Source of the DNA: Termitomyces sp. T153 | Lineage: Eukaryota > Basidiomycota > Agaricomycetes > Agaricales > Lyophyllaceae | Assembly: GCA_018296165.2 (NCBI GenBank) | Contig: JACKQL020000029.1 | Location: 434,001-498,000, forward strand | Reading direction: 5' to 3' | Length of the DNA stretch: 64,000 bases | Shown: piece by piece, positions 11,870 to 23,644 of the stretch | Layout: the number at the start of each line of letters is the position of its first letter | How positions within the stretch are numbered: the first letter of the stretch is position 1 | Notes under the pieces: model-generated | Seen by the model: the letters and a program-made list of their open reading frames with translations, nothing else | Told to the model about the DNA's origin: nothing | The model's database searches: none | Position numbers and translations under genes: made by a program

Positions 11870-12159
11870 TGTTATAGAACATCATTCATCTATTCTCAGC
11901 TTCTTAGTATCACATGTTTCTCTATCTGCATTTGGGTTGTGATATGTCAACCACCTTAGTTGTTCTCCCTCATCAGGCAGACTCTAAGGTGGTGAGTCAC
12001 TCTTGCTTTTTGCATTATTTGTCCCATATCTGATAGGCAGTATGTGGATCTTTATTCCTGTCTACTTAGGTATGATCAATACAGTTGTTCTCCCTCATCA
12101 GGCAGACTCTAAGGTGATCTTCATTTTTGTCTACTTAGGTTGTCAAATATGGACCAGCA
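11870..12159 (+). repeat. 3' LTR of copia D
   Basis: About 90% similar to 5681-5973 by eye. Starts TGTTATAGAAC and ends GGACCAGCA, followed by the GATCT target duplication and the rest of the interrupted gypsy E LTR. Confidence 0.85.
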
Positions 12160-12215
12160 GATCTCCCTCTGCCAGTTGTATGATTGAGCCACAACCTCCA
12201 GAGGTCATTCTTACA

Positions 12216-13610
12216 GCAGAACAAGTTTGGTCTGGGAGCACCCTTTTTGATTTCCTGAGTTTTCTGTTTAATTCTTCAAAAGGTCTCTCTCACACCAGTA
12301 TTTTGTTACTCTTCCTGTGCCCCTTCTATGATCCTACCAACCCCTCTAGCACCTCCCTCTGATGCTTCAAGCTCCCAGGACAATGCCTAAAATTATTTAT
12401 TGTCTCTGGAGACACAGTTTCAACTTATCCAAGCTTTCCTTACCTCCTACACTGCCAAGCTCATATCAAACCACTAAAGTGGTGTCCCTCTCCCTCCAGG
12501 CCCTCCTGGGATGCCTCCTCCTTACTTCTACTCATCCCTCTGGACCTCCAGCAGCTGCAGGAAGGTTCTCTTCTGCATTTAGCTTGGAGTTTCCAACCTC
12601 TTACTCCAAACTTCCTTGTCCTGTGCTCCCTGACATATTTGATGGAGACTGTAATAGTTGGGAAACATTTGCATATCAATTTTATATCACTTAGATCCAG
12701 TTGAGTGGCAAAGCCTTTGCCTCTGATGCCCTGAAAATTGCCTGAATCCTCTCCTACATGAAGGTGGGTTGAGCCTTGACCTATGCACTGTGCATTTTCT
12801 AATGCCTCAAAGAAGTAGAGAGTTTTGCTAGCTGGATGGAGTTTGAGAAGGAGCTTAAAGCTGAGTTCTCCTCCCTTAATCCTGCCAAGATCACTGCTCT
12901 TGCTCTTTGAGACCAAACCCAGTACAGTCAAGGAAAGTAGTTGTTAGACAAGTACATTAACTTGTCTGTGCATTAGTCAAGCAGGCTAGGTATCCAGATA
13001 GTCTGCAGCTATGCCTAATCTTCCACAATAGACTCCACCCCTCTCTTATGGATTGCATTAATAGTATGGCTAAGAAGTGTCCAGACAATGAGCATGTAGA
13101 CACCTAGTACAAGGTGGCATGTGAAAAGTGGCAGTTGATGGAGCTGCAGCATGAGCTGTGATGGATGCAGTACTCTACCACCACCCCAAACACTTCCTTT
13201 ACTTGTGGTGGGTTCACTCCCTCCCCCCCAAGTCTCCCCTTCTATGCCTGCTCTAGTGTCCCCATGAGCAGGTGCAAACCTTTGCACTCCATCTCATGTA
13301 ACTCCTTTCTATGTCTGTCGACCAGTTTCTATATGTTCCCTACCTCAAGGAGTCCCTATGGATATCAATGCCTCTCAACAGCAACCTTCTACTCCTCTAT
13401 TGTGTCAATGCTGCAAACAGGCTGGCCACTTTGCTCATTACTGTTCTCAAAGGATGCTACTTAACTGTGTTAGAGCAAGAAGAGCTGCTTGTCCCACTTC
13501 TGGCAGCCCAGGCCTGATACAACTGGAGCCCCCTCTTCCAATGTGCTCATAGCTGCTCTCCTCACTGAGGTTGACAAGGAGTTGGAGGTTGTGCCTGTAG
13601 AGTTGGAAGA
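12216..13610 (+). pseudogene. Gypsy E Gag with zinc knuckle
   Basis: A Pro/Ser-rich start is followed by a capsid-like region: LPDIFDGDCNSWETFAYQFY (12630 on), then SWMEFEKELKAEFSSLNPAK (12830 on). A CCHC zinc knuckle CQCCKQAGHFAHYC lies at about 13403-13444. Several stops (about 12694, 12743, 12910, 12950) break the frame. The order matches a retrotransposon Gag upstream of pol. Confidence 0.75.
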
Positions 13611-16600
13611 GGGTTTTTCAACAGGCAACAGATGACCTATATGCTCCTATTGCCTAGTGCTAATTGTTTGCTCCCCTATTCATAAAATCAAATATATCTG
13701 TTGCTCACTCTGATACTATGCCTGAAACAATAAGCCTCTCATCTGACATATAAAGCCTTCTCCTAGTTAAAGTCTTAACTAGGAGCACACCTCCTAATCC
13801 ATGCTCCTAGATTCCTGCATGAGAATGCTGTCTCCCTCATCCCTACATTGTTACTTCCACCCCTTCCAACTTCTTGAAGCTACAAGTAAAAATCAAAACA
13901 ATAGATACTCAGCAAACCTGGTTGCCCTGCTTGTAGGTATTGCAATGGACCTCTTCCTTGATACAGACTATGTACAACAACATTTTCTCATCACTCATTC
14001 TCTCTCTCATCCTATCTCTATAAACAATGTTAATGGCATGCTCAATAAAGTTGGCTCTATTTGTTCAGTGGTGACCTAGTTCTTCATTGCCAGGAGCACT
14101 TGGAGTGAGCTGCTTTTGCTGTCACTAGTGTTGGAAAGCAAGAAATGATCTTGGAAGTCACTTAGTTATGTGAACATAGCCCTGAGATTAACTAGACTAA
14201 GGGTAAGATGAAAATGAATTGCTGTCCTTATCATTGCATGGCTTGTAATAAAGAAGCCCACAAGGAGCATAGAGCAAAGGTTTAAGAGTGTGCTGTTATG
14301 CACACCTGTCATGTGAGGCATCTTCCTTATGTGGATCTCAACATTCTGTATCCCTCATCTCTGGCATTCACCCATAGAGAGGCCCTCTATAAAGATGTCT
14401 GAGGTGTTGAGTGTAAAACTCAGAAGGAAGACAAATGCAAAGGAGAGTTTGCCAATGCTCCAGACTCTGAGTCTGCAGAAAAAATCATTGAGATAAGTGA
14501 TAGAATCTATGCTACAACCCTCTGCCCCCCTCCTATGGTGGCAGAGATCTGGACTAGTCAGATGCTCCAAAGCATCATTTGATTCACTTCCAGAGTGCAA
14601 GCAGTGGGATCATGCAATTGAGCTGATACCTGATGCAAAACCCTCCAGCTGTAAAGTCTATTCACTTGCACCCTGTAAGCAGGATGAGCAGGACAGGTTT
14701 CTACAGAAAAATCTTAGCTCTGGATGGATATAACTCTCTAAGTCCCCAATGGCCTCCCCAGTCTTTTTCACTAAGAAGAAGGAATGGGTCTCTCCATCTG
14801 GTTCAGGACTATTGAGCCTTAAACATGATGATAATGAAGAATTGCTATTCCTTACCACTCATCTCTGAACTTGTCAACAACCTTTGAAGTGCACATTACT
14901 TCACCAAGTTGGACATCTGTGTTCCAAACCAATCATGGACTCTTTGAACCTCTTGTGATGTTCTTTGGTCTCACCAATAGCCCAGCCACCTTCCAGACTA
15001 TGATGAATAACATTTTCCATGATCTGATTGTGGAAGGTATTGTCTGCATGTATCTTGACAATATCCTCATCTACACCAAAATCTTAGAGGAGCATTGCAA
15101 GGTCATGCACATTGTCTTGGAACATTTCTGCCAACATCAGCTCTATCTCAAGCTTGAGAAGTGTGAGTTTGAGCAGACTAAGATTGAATACTTAGGCTTG
15201 ATCATCTTGCATAGAATGGCCAAGATGTAGTGGAGTGGCCTGAGCCAAGAAGAAGGAAGTACAGCCCTTGCTAGAGCTTGTTAACTTCTACTAGAGATTC
15301 ATATAGGACTTCTCTCACCATGCCCATCCCCTCTTTGATCTCACTGTCAAGGACACAGCATAGTAGTGGGAGTCCTTGCAGTGAGCTGCCTTTGGCATCC
15401 TTAAGCAAACCATTACTTCAAAACCTATTCTTCTGTTCCTGGATGATGACTCTCCCTTCCATGTTGAAGCTAATAGCTCTGACTTTGCCATGGGAGCAGT
15501 CCCTCTTCCAGCAGTCAAAGGAGGATGATAAGTGGCATCCTGTAGCCTTCTACTCTGAAAGCTTTAATGCAGAAGAACAGAACTACAAGATCCATGATAA
15601 GGCGATGCTTGCCATTATTTGGTTCTTTGAGGAGTGGTGGCATTTCCTTGAGGGTGCACAGCATAAGTTTGAAGTCCAGACAGACCACAAGAACCTGGAG
15701 TACTTCCACACCTCAATTGATGCCAAGCTTAGTGGTTCATGTATCTGGCCAATTTGACTTCTTGCTGCATCACAAACCCAGACAGAGCATGGACAAACCA
15801 GATGCATTGTATAGGCAGGCTAACCATGGCATAGAGGCAGGGGATAATGACAACTCAAGAGCTCTTTGCAATTCATGCTCTAGAAGGAATTGTGGTCCAA
15901 GGGGACAAAGTAAGCATTCTCAAGGACATCCAACAAGGAAATCAAGAGGGTGTGCAAGAGGATGTAGTTGCCCAGGCCTTACAAGCTCAATAAGCAAGCA
16001 GAGTTAAGTCAGTGCATGTGGATGAGTGGGGTTTTCAGGATGGGCTCCTAACCTTTTGAGGACACATCTATGTGCTTAACATTCCAGATTCTGCCAACAC
16101 ATTGTAGAGCAACACCATGACTCTTATGTGGCCAGACATCCTAGTAGGTGGAAGATGCTGGAGCTAGTGTCCTAAAACTACTGATAACCTCAGATATTCC
16201 AATACATAGGCACCTACACTAGTACCTGTGATCTCTGCCTCCACACCAAACCTCATCACCAGTTATCCATGGGTTAACACCCTCTCCCTATCCTAGCTGC
16301 TTGCTGGAGTGTTGCATTAGTGGACTTCATTGTTGAACTCTCAGATGCTCATGAGTATGATGCTGTAATGGTAGTGGTGGACCTCTATGTTAAATAGGCC
16401 CACTTTATCCCTACCCACACCATGTGCTCTGTTCTAGGAGCAGCTAGCCTGTATCAGAAGAATGTTTGCATGGTCTGTCTAATGGGTATGTCTTGAATTG
16501 AGGCTCTCAATTTATAGCAGAGTTCAGTTGGGAACTATGCTGGGAGTGAAACTCCACACCACTATAGCCTATCACCCTCAGTCTAATGGGCAGATAGAAT

Positions 16601-17300
16601 GTATTGACCAAGAGCTGGAACAGTATCTCCACCTGTTTGTAGTGAGAAGCAGGACAACTAGAATGAGCTTCTGCTGGATGCTGAGTTCCAGTACAACAAC
16701 TATGTTCATTCTTCCACTCAAATGAATTTATTCTTCCTGGACATGAGCAGACACCCCTGCATGCATGGGACTCAATCTTCAAGCACATCTCTCAGAAAAT
16801 CATCCAGTCAATGGGTTTGTGGACAGAATGAAAAAGGCACAGGAGGCAAAGACAGCATTATTGAAGGCAAAGGATGACATGGCACATACATAGTATTATG
16901 ACTACCAGTAGATGCCAGCCCCTGTTGACAAGCCAGGAGACCATGTGTATTTGGATGGCTTAGACATAAAGACAATGAAGCCATCACAGAAGCTGTCACA
17001 TTGTCATCTTGGCCCCTTTATGGTGGAGAAGAAGGTAGAGCCTTTGGCATACCAACTTAAGCTCCTAGCAGGCCTGTGCCAACTGCACCCAGTCTTCAAT
17101 GTTGTCAAGCTGTTTCCAGCTCTAAAAGACCCTATTCCTGGTTACTGCCCTTAGGCACCTCCATCACCAAAATTCTAGTATGAAGTGGAGGAAATTTTAG
17201 ACAGCAGGATATTCCAGGGAAAGTTCCAGTTTTGAAATGAAAGAGATATAGCATTGAAGACATTTCTTGATAACTACAGGCCAATAATATATGTGCACTA
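13611..17300 (+). pseudogene. Gypsy E Pol (protease, RT, RNase H, integrase, chromodomain remnant)
   Basis: Protease remnant at about 13910-14075 (DLFLDTDYVQQHF, with the DSG triad lost). Reverse transcriptase at 14640-15230, including FFGLTNSPATFQTMMNNIFH and CMYLDNILIYTK. The catalytic YLDD has become YLDN by a change at a CpG. RNase H at 15400-15760 (NAEEQNYKIHDKAMLAI; VQTDHKNLEYF). Integrase at about 16000-16870 (TTIAYHPQSNGQIECIDQEL), then the C-terminal part at 16912-17154 (KPGDHVYLDG; CQLHPVFNVVKLFPALKD). A short chromodomain start (YEVEEILDSRI) lies near 17180. Many stops interrupt every domain. Gypsy family with chromodomain, i.e. a chromovirus. Confidence 0.85.
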
Positions 17301-17439
17301 GTCCTGATTTGGGACTTCTACTACAGGCACTCCAGTGCATTGAGAGAAATTCAAGGCATCTACCCCATTTTAGCAGCTGACCAGGCAATTAACAACTTTT
17401 TCTACCTAGTATGTTGAGATGCTGCATGCTAAAGGGGGA

Positions 17440-17960
17440 TGTCCCATTCTTCCTCCTCATTATTCTTCTTGGCTTTTCCTATCTGCTGGTCTCGGTTTCA
17501 GCCCTTAGGCTGCACCGGTTCTCTGTCTGTAATTCAGACAAGTGTTGCCCCTTCTACACTGCCTCTTATCAGACCCTTGGATTGTTTCCTGCATTCCAGG
17601 CCTACTACTCATTGTAGGCCTCCCATCTTTGCTCCACAGGTACTTTCAATCAAGGACTATTCTTTGGGCATATTTGTACATGGTCATGTGCTGGGAGTCC
17701 AGAGATTGAGGCCATTTACAATGGATTTCCACTTTTTGATTGGACTCCAGATTTGGTTGTTGTTGGGTGTTTTTTCCAGAAGCTCTAGAGTAAATCATCT
17801 AAACACTGGCATTGAGAATCCTGAGATTTGTTCTCTTTGGATCTCCCTCTGCCAGGTGAGTAGCTAGAACTCTAGAACTTCTTGTAGATACTGAATAGAC
17901 TTTAGATCTCCCTCTGCCAGTTGTGTGATTGAGCCACAACCTCCAGAGGTCACCCTTACA
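17440..17960 (+). repeat. 3' LTR of gypsy E
   Basis: Starts TGTCCCATTC directly after the polypurine tract and ends CACCCTTACA. Uninterrupted here, it shows the GATCT site at about 17903-17907 that the copia element hit in the 5' LTR. Confidence 0.85.
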
Positions 17961-18904
17961 GCTGATCTCTGTGGCATTGACATAGGAATCATTGCTAAAA
18001 TGGATTTTGCATGGAGGTTGTAGCTCTTTGTATGTTCCACATTTGAACCATTCTCTATGTGGTGTCATGTGAACTGAGGCTCCAGAGTCTATGATTGTGC
18101 TTGAGTGGGTGAGGTTTGATGCACTCCCAGCATAGGCTAAAATTTGTGACATTAAAGTTTTAGACACATGGGCAGGCTTTGTATTCAAATACCCAGTGGT
18201 CCCATGCCCCATGTTACTCTCTAAACCATCAGAGTCTCCAGTTCTCAAGTCTGAATCCTGACTCATGTGATTTGCCTTTGCCTTTGCCTTCTATTTTCCT
18301 TTCTTCTTGTCCTCCTTTTTCTTCAATGTTCAGCACTTGCTTGTATAGTGCATAGTTGACTTGTGATGCTTACACTACTTGTTGGATTTTGTCTTGGGTT
18401 TTTCCTTCAAGTTGGTGTTTGCTTTGAGTGCAGCATCAGTCAAGGCACCTTGCTGGGTAGTTACTATGAAGGTGAGATGGCTGCAATGTGGTCATTGAGA
18501 ATCAAAGGTGAGCCATTCCATTTTTGGTTGAGCATGAAGATGAAGGTGTAGAAAGTGCTGACTCCAATGTTTGTGTTTTCATGGATTTGGACCAGCTTTT
18601 TGCACATGTCTTTTATGTGTGCTAAATTGCTGACCTCAATTGTGAGTCTGTCTGAGACATATGCAATGATGATGCCAGCTGCTTTTGAATTGCAGACCAA
18701 CCAACTGTCAGCATAGTATCTTGTCAACATACTTGGGTAAATGACTGGTGCAGTGGTTGACATTTCAGGAGATTTGGGTGATGGAATTGATGTCATGATG
18801 ATATTCCAGACCTTCTCTTGCCCTGGTTTTGCAGTGATTCAAATCTTCTAGATTTGAAAGTTGTCAGGCCCTGTAAGGACAGAGAAAGTAGTTGATTCCG
18901 ACAT
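17961..18904 (-). pseudogene. Copia fragment G: Gag start to protease
   Basis: On the minus strand the frame starts at about 18904 (MSESTTFSVLTGPDNFQI) and continues with copia Gag sequence (HENTNIGVSTFYTFIFMLN, 18560-18510). A Lys/Ala-rich stretch follows near 18290-18340, then the protease active-site region IIDSGASVHMTP (about 18100-18065, with an intact DSG) and YKELQPPCKIHFSND. It is cut at 17961 by gypsy E. No rest of pol was found on the other side of gypsy E. A few stops interrupt it. Confidence 0.75.
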
Positions 18905-20475
18905 GATATGGAGTGTGGGCTTTCAATGGTCCAGGTGATCTTAGAGAAATTGGAAATTTTTGTATGTGCAGATAGAATACAAGTGAATTCATCTATCTTA
19001 ATTGGTATTAGGCAATGAGGCCCATCATCTTTTAAAGATTAACATGCAGTTGAGATGTGTGGTAGCTAGATAATGAACATAATTGCTCAGTATTGTGCAT
19101 GTTGTAGTGAAACAAACTAAGTATGTATTAATCATTTAAATAATCACTAGGTGATAGTATAAGTAAATGGGTGTAGTAAGTAATGTATGGATAACACACC
19201 TTGGTATTGTGCACATTGTAGTGGAACAAACTGAAGTGTAGCAGGCAAACAAAAAACATATCTAAGTGAACAGCATAGCTAAGCACACATAATAATATAA
19301 CTAAGTATGCACTTCAACATGTTCACTCTCTGACAAAATAAGTGCATGCCAAGGCCCAACTATGCAGCCCAGCCTACCAACTAGTTGACCACACCTTCAA
19401 GATAATGACAAAAACATGCAGAAATAGTTATGGTCTGTGTGTAAACTGAAGAGTATAAAAGGAGAAGATTTTTGAGCTTATCAGATAAGCAACTATGTGC
19501 CATGGCTCAGAATTCTTAGGCCTATGAGCATCCAGTAGCTTCAGGTTTCTAATTTATTATATTTTCAATTGAACTTTGTTTGAAAATTTGGCCTAGTCAA
19601 TCTTTCAAACTAAATTAATAAAATTGATATCTTTTGTGAGGGCTAAGTGCAACTAAGTCCTGAACACCTTTGTGAATTGGAGTTTGGGCTGAGTTTGAAA
19701 CAAAGCCAAATTTGCTGATTTTGCATCATCAAACTTTGCTCTCATAATTGAAATAGCTGAAATGTCTGCAAGACAGACCAAGACACCAAAGATTCAGACA
19801 AGTCTCAAAGGTATAGAGATTTTGCATCACAGTGAAGACTATCCTATAGACAAGTAATTATAAATAACAATGACAATTATGCTCATGGAACTGATTACTT
19901 ATGTGGAGTGGTCATACTAGACAATGGCAATGCAGGTTCAACGTAACTTTGAGATTTCAATGACATTGCCTAGTATCTCAATAAATTGCTTAATTGACCT
20001 TCAAAAATCATTATATCAATGTAGAATTACAATAGATGGGACACAATTTGGAAACTTGAACATGATTTGGGAACTTAAACCACAAAAAGTATGTGACCTA
20101 GAAATAGCTGATTATGAAGGGTTTGCAGAATTCAGGATAGCATGAACTCCTACTGTTACTATCCATTCTCTCAATATGCTGCAATTGCTTCAATTTCAAT
20201 ATCCACATTGGTTGGAAATTTCCCTGCCTGAATACACATTCTTGCTGGCTTTGGAGTTGAAATTAACTAGAAGTTGACTATCAGTAACTTAACTCAATAT
20301 GCAAATCAGAAATTTGCACTTTCTCATAGATTTCATTCATGGATGTGAAGCTGTCCATAATTTTGAGGTATATATTAACCTTTATCACATTCTCCCATGA
20401 TGAGCCTGCAACTTCCAATATGTTACCAAGGTCAGAAGTACATTGGGCCTGGTTCATGACAGATTGGGTGTTGAA
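18905..20475. other. Unannotated sequence, possible copia G leader
   Basis: No protein recognised; a 73-codon plus frame at 19924-20145 resembles nothing I know. A direct repeat of about 32 bp (19086-19118 and 19201-19232, both with TATTGTGCA and GTAGTG(A/G)AACAAACT) lies just upstream of the copia G gag start and could be part of its leader or LTR. CpG is depleted throughout. Confidence 0.35.
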
Positions 20476-21700
20476 TTAGGTGAGCTCATTGACTACCATG
20501 TACTGTGTGCTCTTGATTCCACCTGGAACAATGATACCTTCACTATTGACAGGTACTTGTCTACTGATGAAGATTAGTCTTGGAATTTTTGTTGCATGGG
20601 CTACATTCAGATAACCAGTATTCAAATAGAGCATCTGAAAGATCAACACACCAGATTCACAAGGGATTTGTGATGCAGCCCAATTTTTTGGTGAATCCAT
20701 CTTCTCAACAGACATGTTAGAAGCAATGAATTGGATATGGGAGCTCACTGTAGTTGCAAGAGTAAACAAGCTCTTCACAATTTCCATTACTCTGTAGAGA
20801 GGTCCTGTCAGCAAAATGGTCAAGGTTGATTCAGTTGGAAAGTCATGTTTTCTAGCCCACTGATCCATTTAGGCCAAACTTTCTTCAGTGCTTTTGTTCT
20901 CTTGGTTTTGTTTTCATCCTTTGGTTTTGTTTTCAGTCACTTTAGTCCCTGCAATTCCACTCCTTGACCAGTTCATCTGCCTGCAGAAGTTATCCCATCT
21001 AGTATTCAGTTTTGCATCCTATTTGCATTTGTCCCTCCCCACTTTGATCTTTTGAAATTGTATACATTATGTTCCTTTTTGACATTTATATACATTGAAG
21101 GGAACTGTCCTGTTACAATCCATGCCTTCAATGACCCCACACCTTCACCTTTTGCATTGCAGACATGTTTGGAGGACATGGCCATTGCATCTAAAGAAGA
21201 TTTAATAACACAACATGTCAAACCATGGTTGCTAAGCATATGGTACATAAAGGCTTTATCCACAGAAAAAAATGCATGAAAGCTGCTTTCTTGTGAAAGT
21301 AAAAAACTCAGCAGATCACTGATCTTGAGCTCATTGAATAAAGATGATGACAATGTATTGGAATAGACATGTGCAGATTCAGATCTCAGAACATTCAGGC
21401 TACCCATGGGAACACAGAGCACAAGTCCTTATGAATAAACAAATCATTAGAAAGATAGTAGCAGTACTTCACCTTGGTTTGGATTGAAGCCAAGCAAACA
21501 TTTTCTGCTAAAAGGGAGGATGACCCTGATATCAGGCAATGTCTCAAAAAAGTGCAAACCAAACAAGGCCCACAACACAGAAGGACAACACAGTAGTGAA
21601 TCATATCTCTTTGCCATTTGAAGACACAGGCAAACAAAGTGTCTGAGAGGGCATTGACACAGAGGATTTGAACAGGTGTCAAGGCAGCTGGCTAATAGCT
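20476..21700 (-). other. Unrecognised minus-strand coding relic
   Basis: Three fair-sized minus-strand frames (20476-20868, 21006-21422, 21395-21682) lie in the same direction and could be pieces of one decayed protein. They show no motif I can name. The peptides are rich in Ser, Leu and Cys. It could be a transposon-encoded or F-box-associated protein; no function is assigned. Confidence 0.3.
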
Positions 21701-21917
21701 ACATTGGGATCAAAAGAAGCATCAAAGAAAAAACTGCCAAGTAATATCACTATAGAGGGTGGGATGGTCATTGATAACAAAAGGCAGATGCAGAGGTCTT
21801 GCACACTTTGAAAGCAGGTGCACTTAATTTTATAATATCTCATGAAATCTCAAGGAAATCACAAATTCTCACATTCAGAAATGGGAATAATCTGTATATC
21901 TCACTAAAATATGGAAA

Positions 21918-22555
21918 TTAATTATAATTCCTTTGAAGAAAATCTATTGTCACAGTGTGGGGTAGATCATAGATGCTGAACAAAATGGATGAGTTGGATA
22001 AAAGATCAAAATTAAATTGTTCCAAGTTTCCAGGGTGTATTGCACTCTTCTTGTTTAGGTTTAGATAAAATTGGCACTCATAAGTCACAATATATGAAGT
22101 GGCTGCACAATCTGTTGCATGAATGGGAGATGGATCTATTGTTATCAATTCAAATATATTCACTTCAACATGACTGCACCACAATAGTTTAATCATTCTG
22201 ACATTTGGCATCTCTGGAAACTGTGCCCTTATAACTAGTGATCTTATTGCTACTGTTATGTTGTGCACCTTCAACAATCTACTCACAATAGTGGCACATT
22301 GACCAAGTGAATAGAGAATGTCAAGGGTCCACAGATAGAATGTTCATGAGTTCAGCCCAACATGTATATTTAGAGTGGCAGGGCAGAGGATAGGATGGGT
22401 AACACATTGTATGCAAGGGAAACCAATGAGTAGTGGGCAGTGCAGCCAGAAAGGGCATCCTTTACAGATGAAATTCCTGCTACTCTGTAGTGGGTTCTTG
22501 TGGGCTCTATCCAAAAAAACATTCAAAGGTTGATTCAGATAAGTGTTCATATTTT
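21918..22555 (-). pseudogene. Degenerate F-box-like gene fragment (copy 2, reversed)
   Basis: The minus-strand frame 22286-21918, with frames just upstream, gives GQCATIV, then SRLLKVHNITVAIRSLVIRA and HVEVNIFE. This aligns with copy 1 (RQCATIV, VTTRLLVVRA, WVEVNIFE). The F-box part itself is not seen here. Upstream on the same strand (22550-22421) lies a block also found near 2385-2455. Broken by frame changes; a remnant only. Confidence 0.5.
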
Positions 22556-22572
22556 CCAGCCTGGACAGCCCT

Positions 22573-22724
22573 GATGAAATGGAAATACAGTGACTGGTCA
22601 GTTAGACCAATCTAAGTGCGATCAGAGAGAGAGAATGACTTAGATTGAGTAACACAAGCACTTGGTGTATCTGTAGTATTTCCAGATGTTGTACTACTAC
22701 ATCTGGAACATACTTAAATGCTAG
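22573..22724 (-). repeat. LTR fragment of the mini LTR element, reversed
   Basis: The reverse complement matches 3080-3230 of the mini-element LTR (CTAGCATTTAAGTATGTTCC; TCTAAGTCATTCTCTCTC). The first part of the LTR is missing, so this is a truncated copy. It lies next to the reversed F-box-like relic, as the full copy does at the left end. Confidence 0.65.
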
Positions 22725-23639
22725 CTACTAGGATTTCCTCCAACTTCTCTGGTATCTGACACAGCTGCCCATTTAGATAGACTGTTAATGTCTTCCCATC
22801 TCTTTCTCCAACATCTCCCTCTGTAGCAAAGGCTTGCAAATACACATTCCTTAACTTCTGGTTCTTGAATCTGCTATTATTGATAGTATATTCACCATTC
22901 TCTTTCTCTCCAACCATCACTGCTACCTCTCTCTGGTCATTGACCAGTTTATTGAGATTTAAAATTTTGGATCACCATCTCCTTTAACACCTACCTTTGG
23001 CACCTTCCCTCTTTGAAAAGTGGAAAGGACTGTCTGACAACCAGTGTTAGAATCTCTGATAGTTATGATGTGTAATGGAGTGGCCATTACCCATTAGTAA
23101 CTGTACACTACTATACAATATTTATTATTATTAGGTAGCATCACATGATGCTACCTATAATTACAGTTATTATACTTATATAAGGCAGTACCTTACTTCA
23201 TACTTTGTAGACAGAATCAACTGGTTTGATGGAATGTGAATTGTAAGCTGTGTAACCTGTAATGGACATTTTTCTAAGTCAAACAATCATTTACTTATTT
23301 GTGAAGCAGAAGTCAAACTTCTGGAAAAGAAGTTCATTGCCACTAATTATGATCAGAATGTTAAAATTTTAACATTCACCTTCCTCAATGAGCACTGTGG
23401 TGACTCTGGAAGGTCAGGTGGTCAGGCCTAGGTCCAAACCAGAGTTCAATGGGGCAGTGCAGAGTGCTTCACATGAATTGTGAAGTCTATGCAGGGAAAA
23501 TGTATAGGGGGTAAAAGGCTTGAATTCCCCTATTTACCAATAGTAGTCTCCAATCATGTCTTGATAAAGATGAAGTTGAGCTGTGACTATAGCAAATAGC
23601 CTCATATAAGCTATTTGCATATGTGAGGAGGTTGGAGCA
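22725..23639. other. Unannotated; possible old LTR
   Basis: A minus-strand frame of 68 codons (22714-22920, rich in charged residues) is not recognised. From 23044 a TGTTAGAATC start, a TATATAAGG box at about 23178 and a perfect palindrome (23132-23157) suggest an LTR, but no second end or flanking duplication was found. Confidence 0.35.
23132..23157. repeat. Perfect 12-bp inverted repeat
   Basis: Arms TAGGTAGCATCA and TGATGCTACCTA are perfect reverse complements separated by CA. It lies about 20 bp upstream of a TATATAAGG box and could be a hairpin or a dimeric protein site in an old LTR promoter. Confidence 0.6.
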
Positions 23640-23644
23640 AGTGC

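Larger units (their letters stand above)
5681..12159 (+). mobile_element. Copia element D nested in the gypsy E LTR
   Basis: LTRs of about 290 bp (5681-5973 and 11870-12159) flank a Gag region and a reverse transcriptase/RNase H region. The target-site duplication GATCT is perfect (5676-5680 and 12160-12164), and the uninterrupted site is seen in the 3' LTR of the host element near 17905. Between gag and reverse transcriptase, where protease and integrase are expected, there is only a foreign solo LTR (7962-9557) and unrecognised purine-rich sequence (9563-10335). The copy therefore lacks integrase and is dead. Confidence 0.85.
5255..17960 (+). mobile_element. Gypsy element E, 5' LTR split by a copia element
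   Basis: The 5' LTR starts TGTCCCA at 5255, is interrupted at 5680/12165, and ends TTACA at 12215. The 3' LTR is 17440-17960, directly after a polypurine tract AAAGGGGGA. Between them are gag (12216-13610), decayed protease, reverse transcriptase, RNase H, integrase and a remnant chromodomain. Without the nested copia element the element is about 6.2 kb. The 5-bp flanks (GGGGA and GCTGA) do not match. The left flank is a plus-strand gypsy pol fragment and the right flank a minus-strand copia fragment, so at least one edge was rearranged after insertion. All genes are inactivated. Confidence 0.85.

Noticed and set aside
5250..17965. GGGGA/GCTGA as target duplication of gypsy E
   Set aside because: Only three of five bases match, and the flanking elements differ on the two sides.
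23044..23400. Solo LTR starting TGTTAGAATC
   Set aside because: TATA box and palindrome are suggestive, but no end and no flanking duplication could be found.
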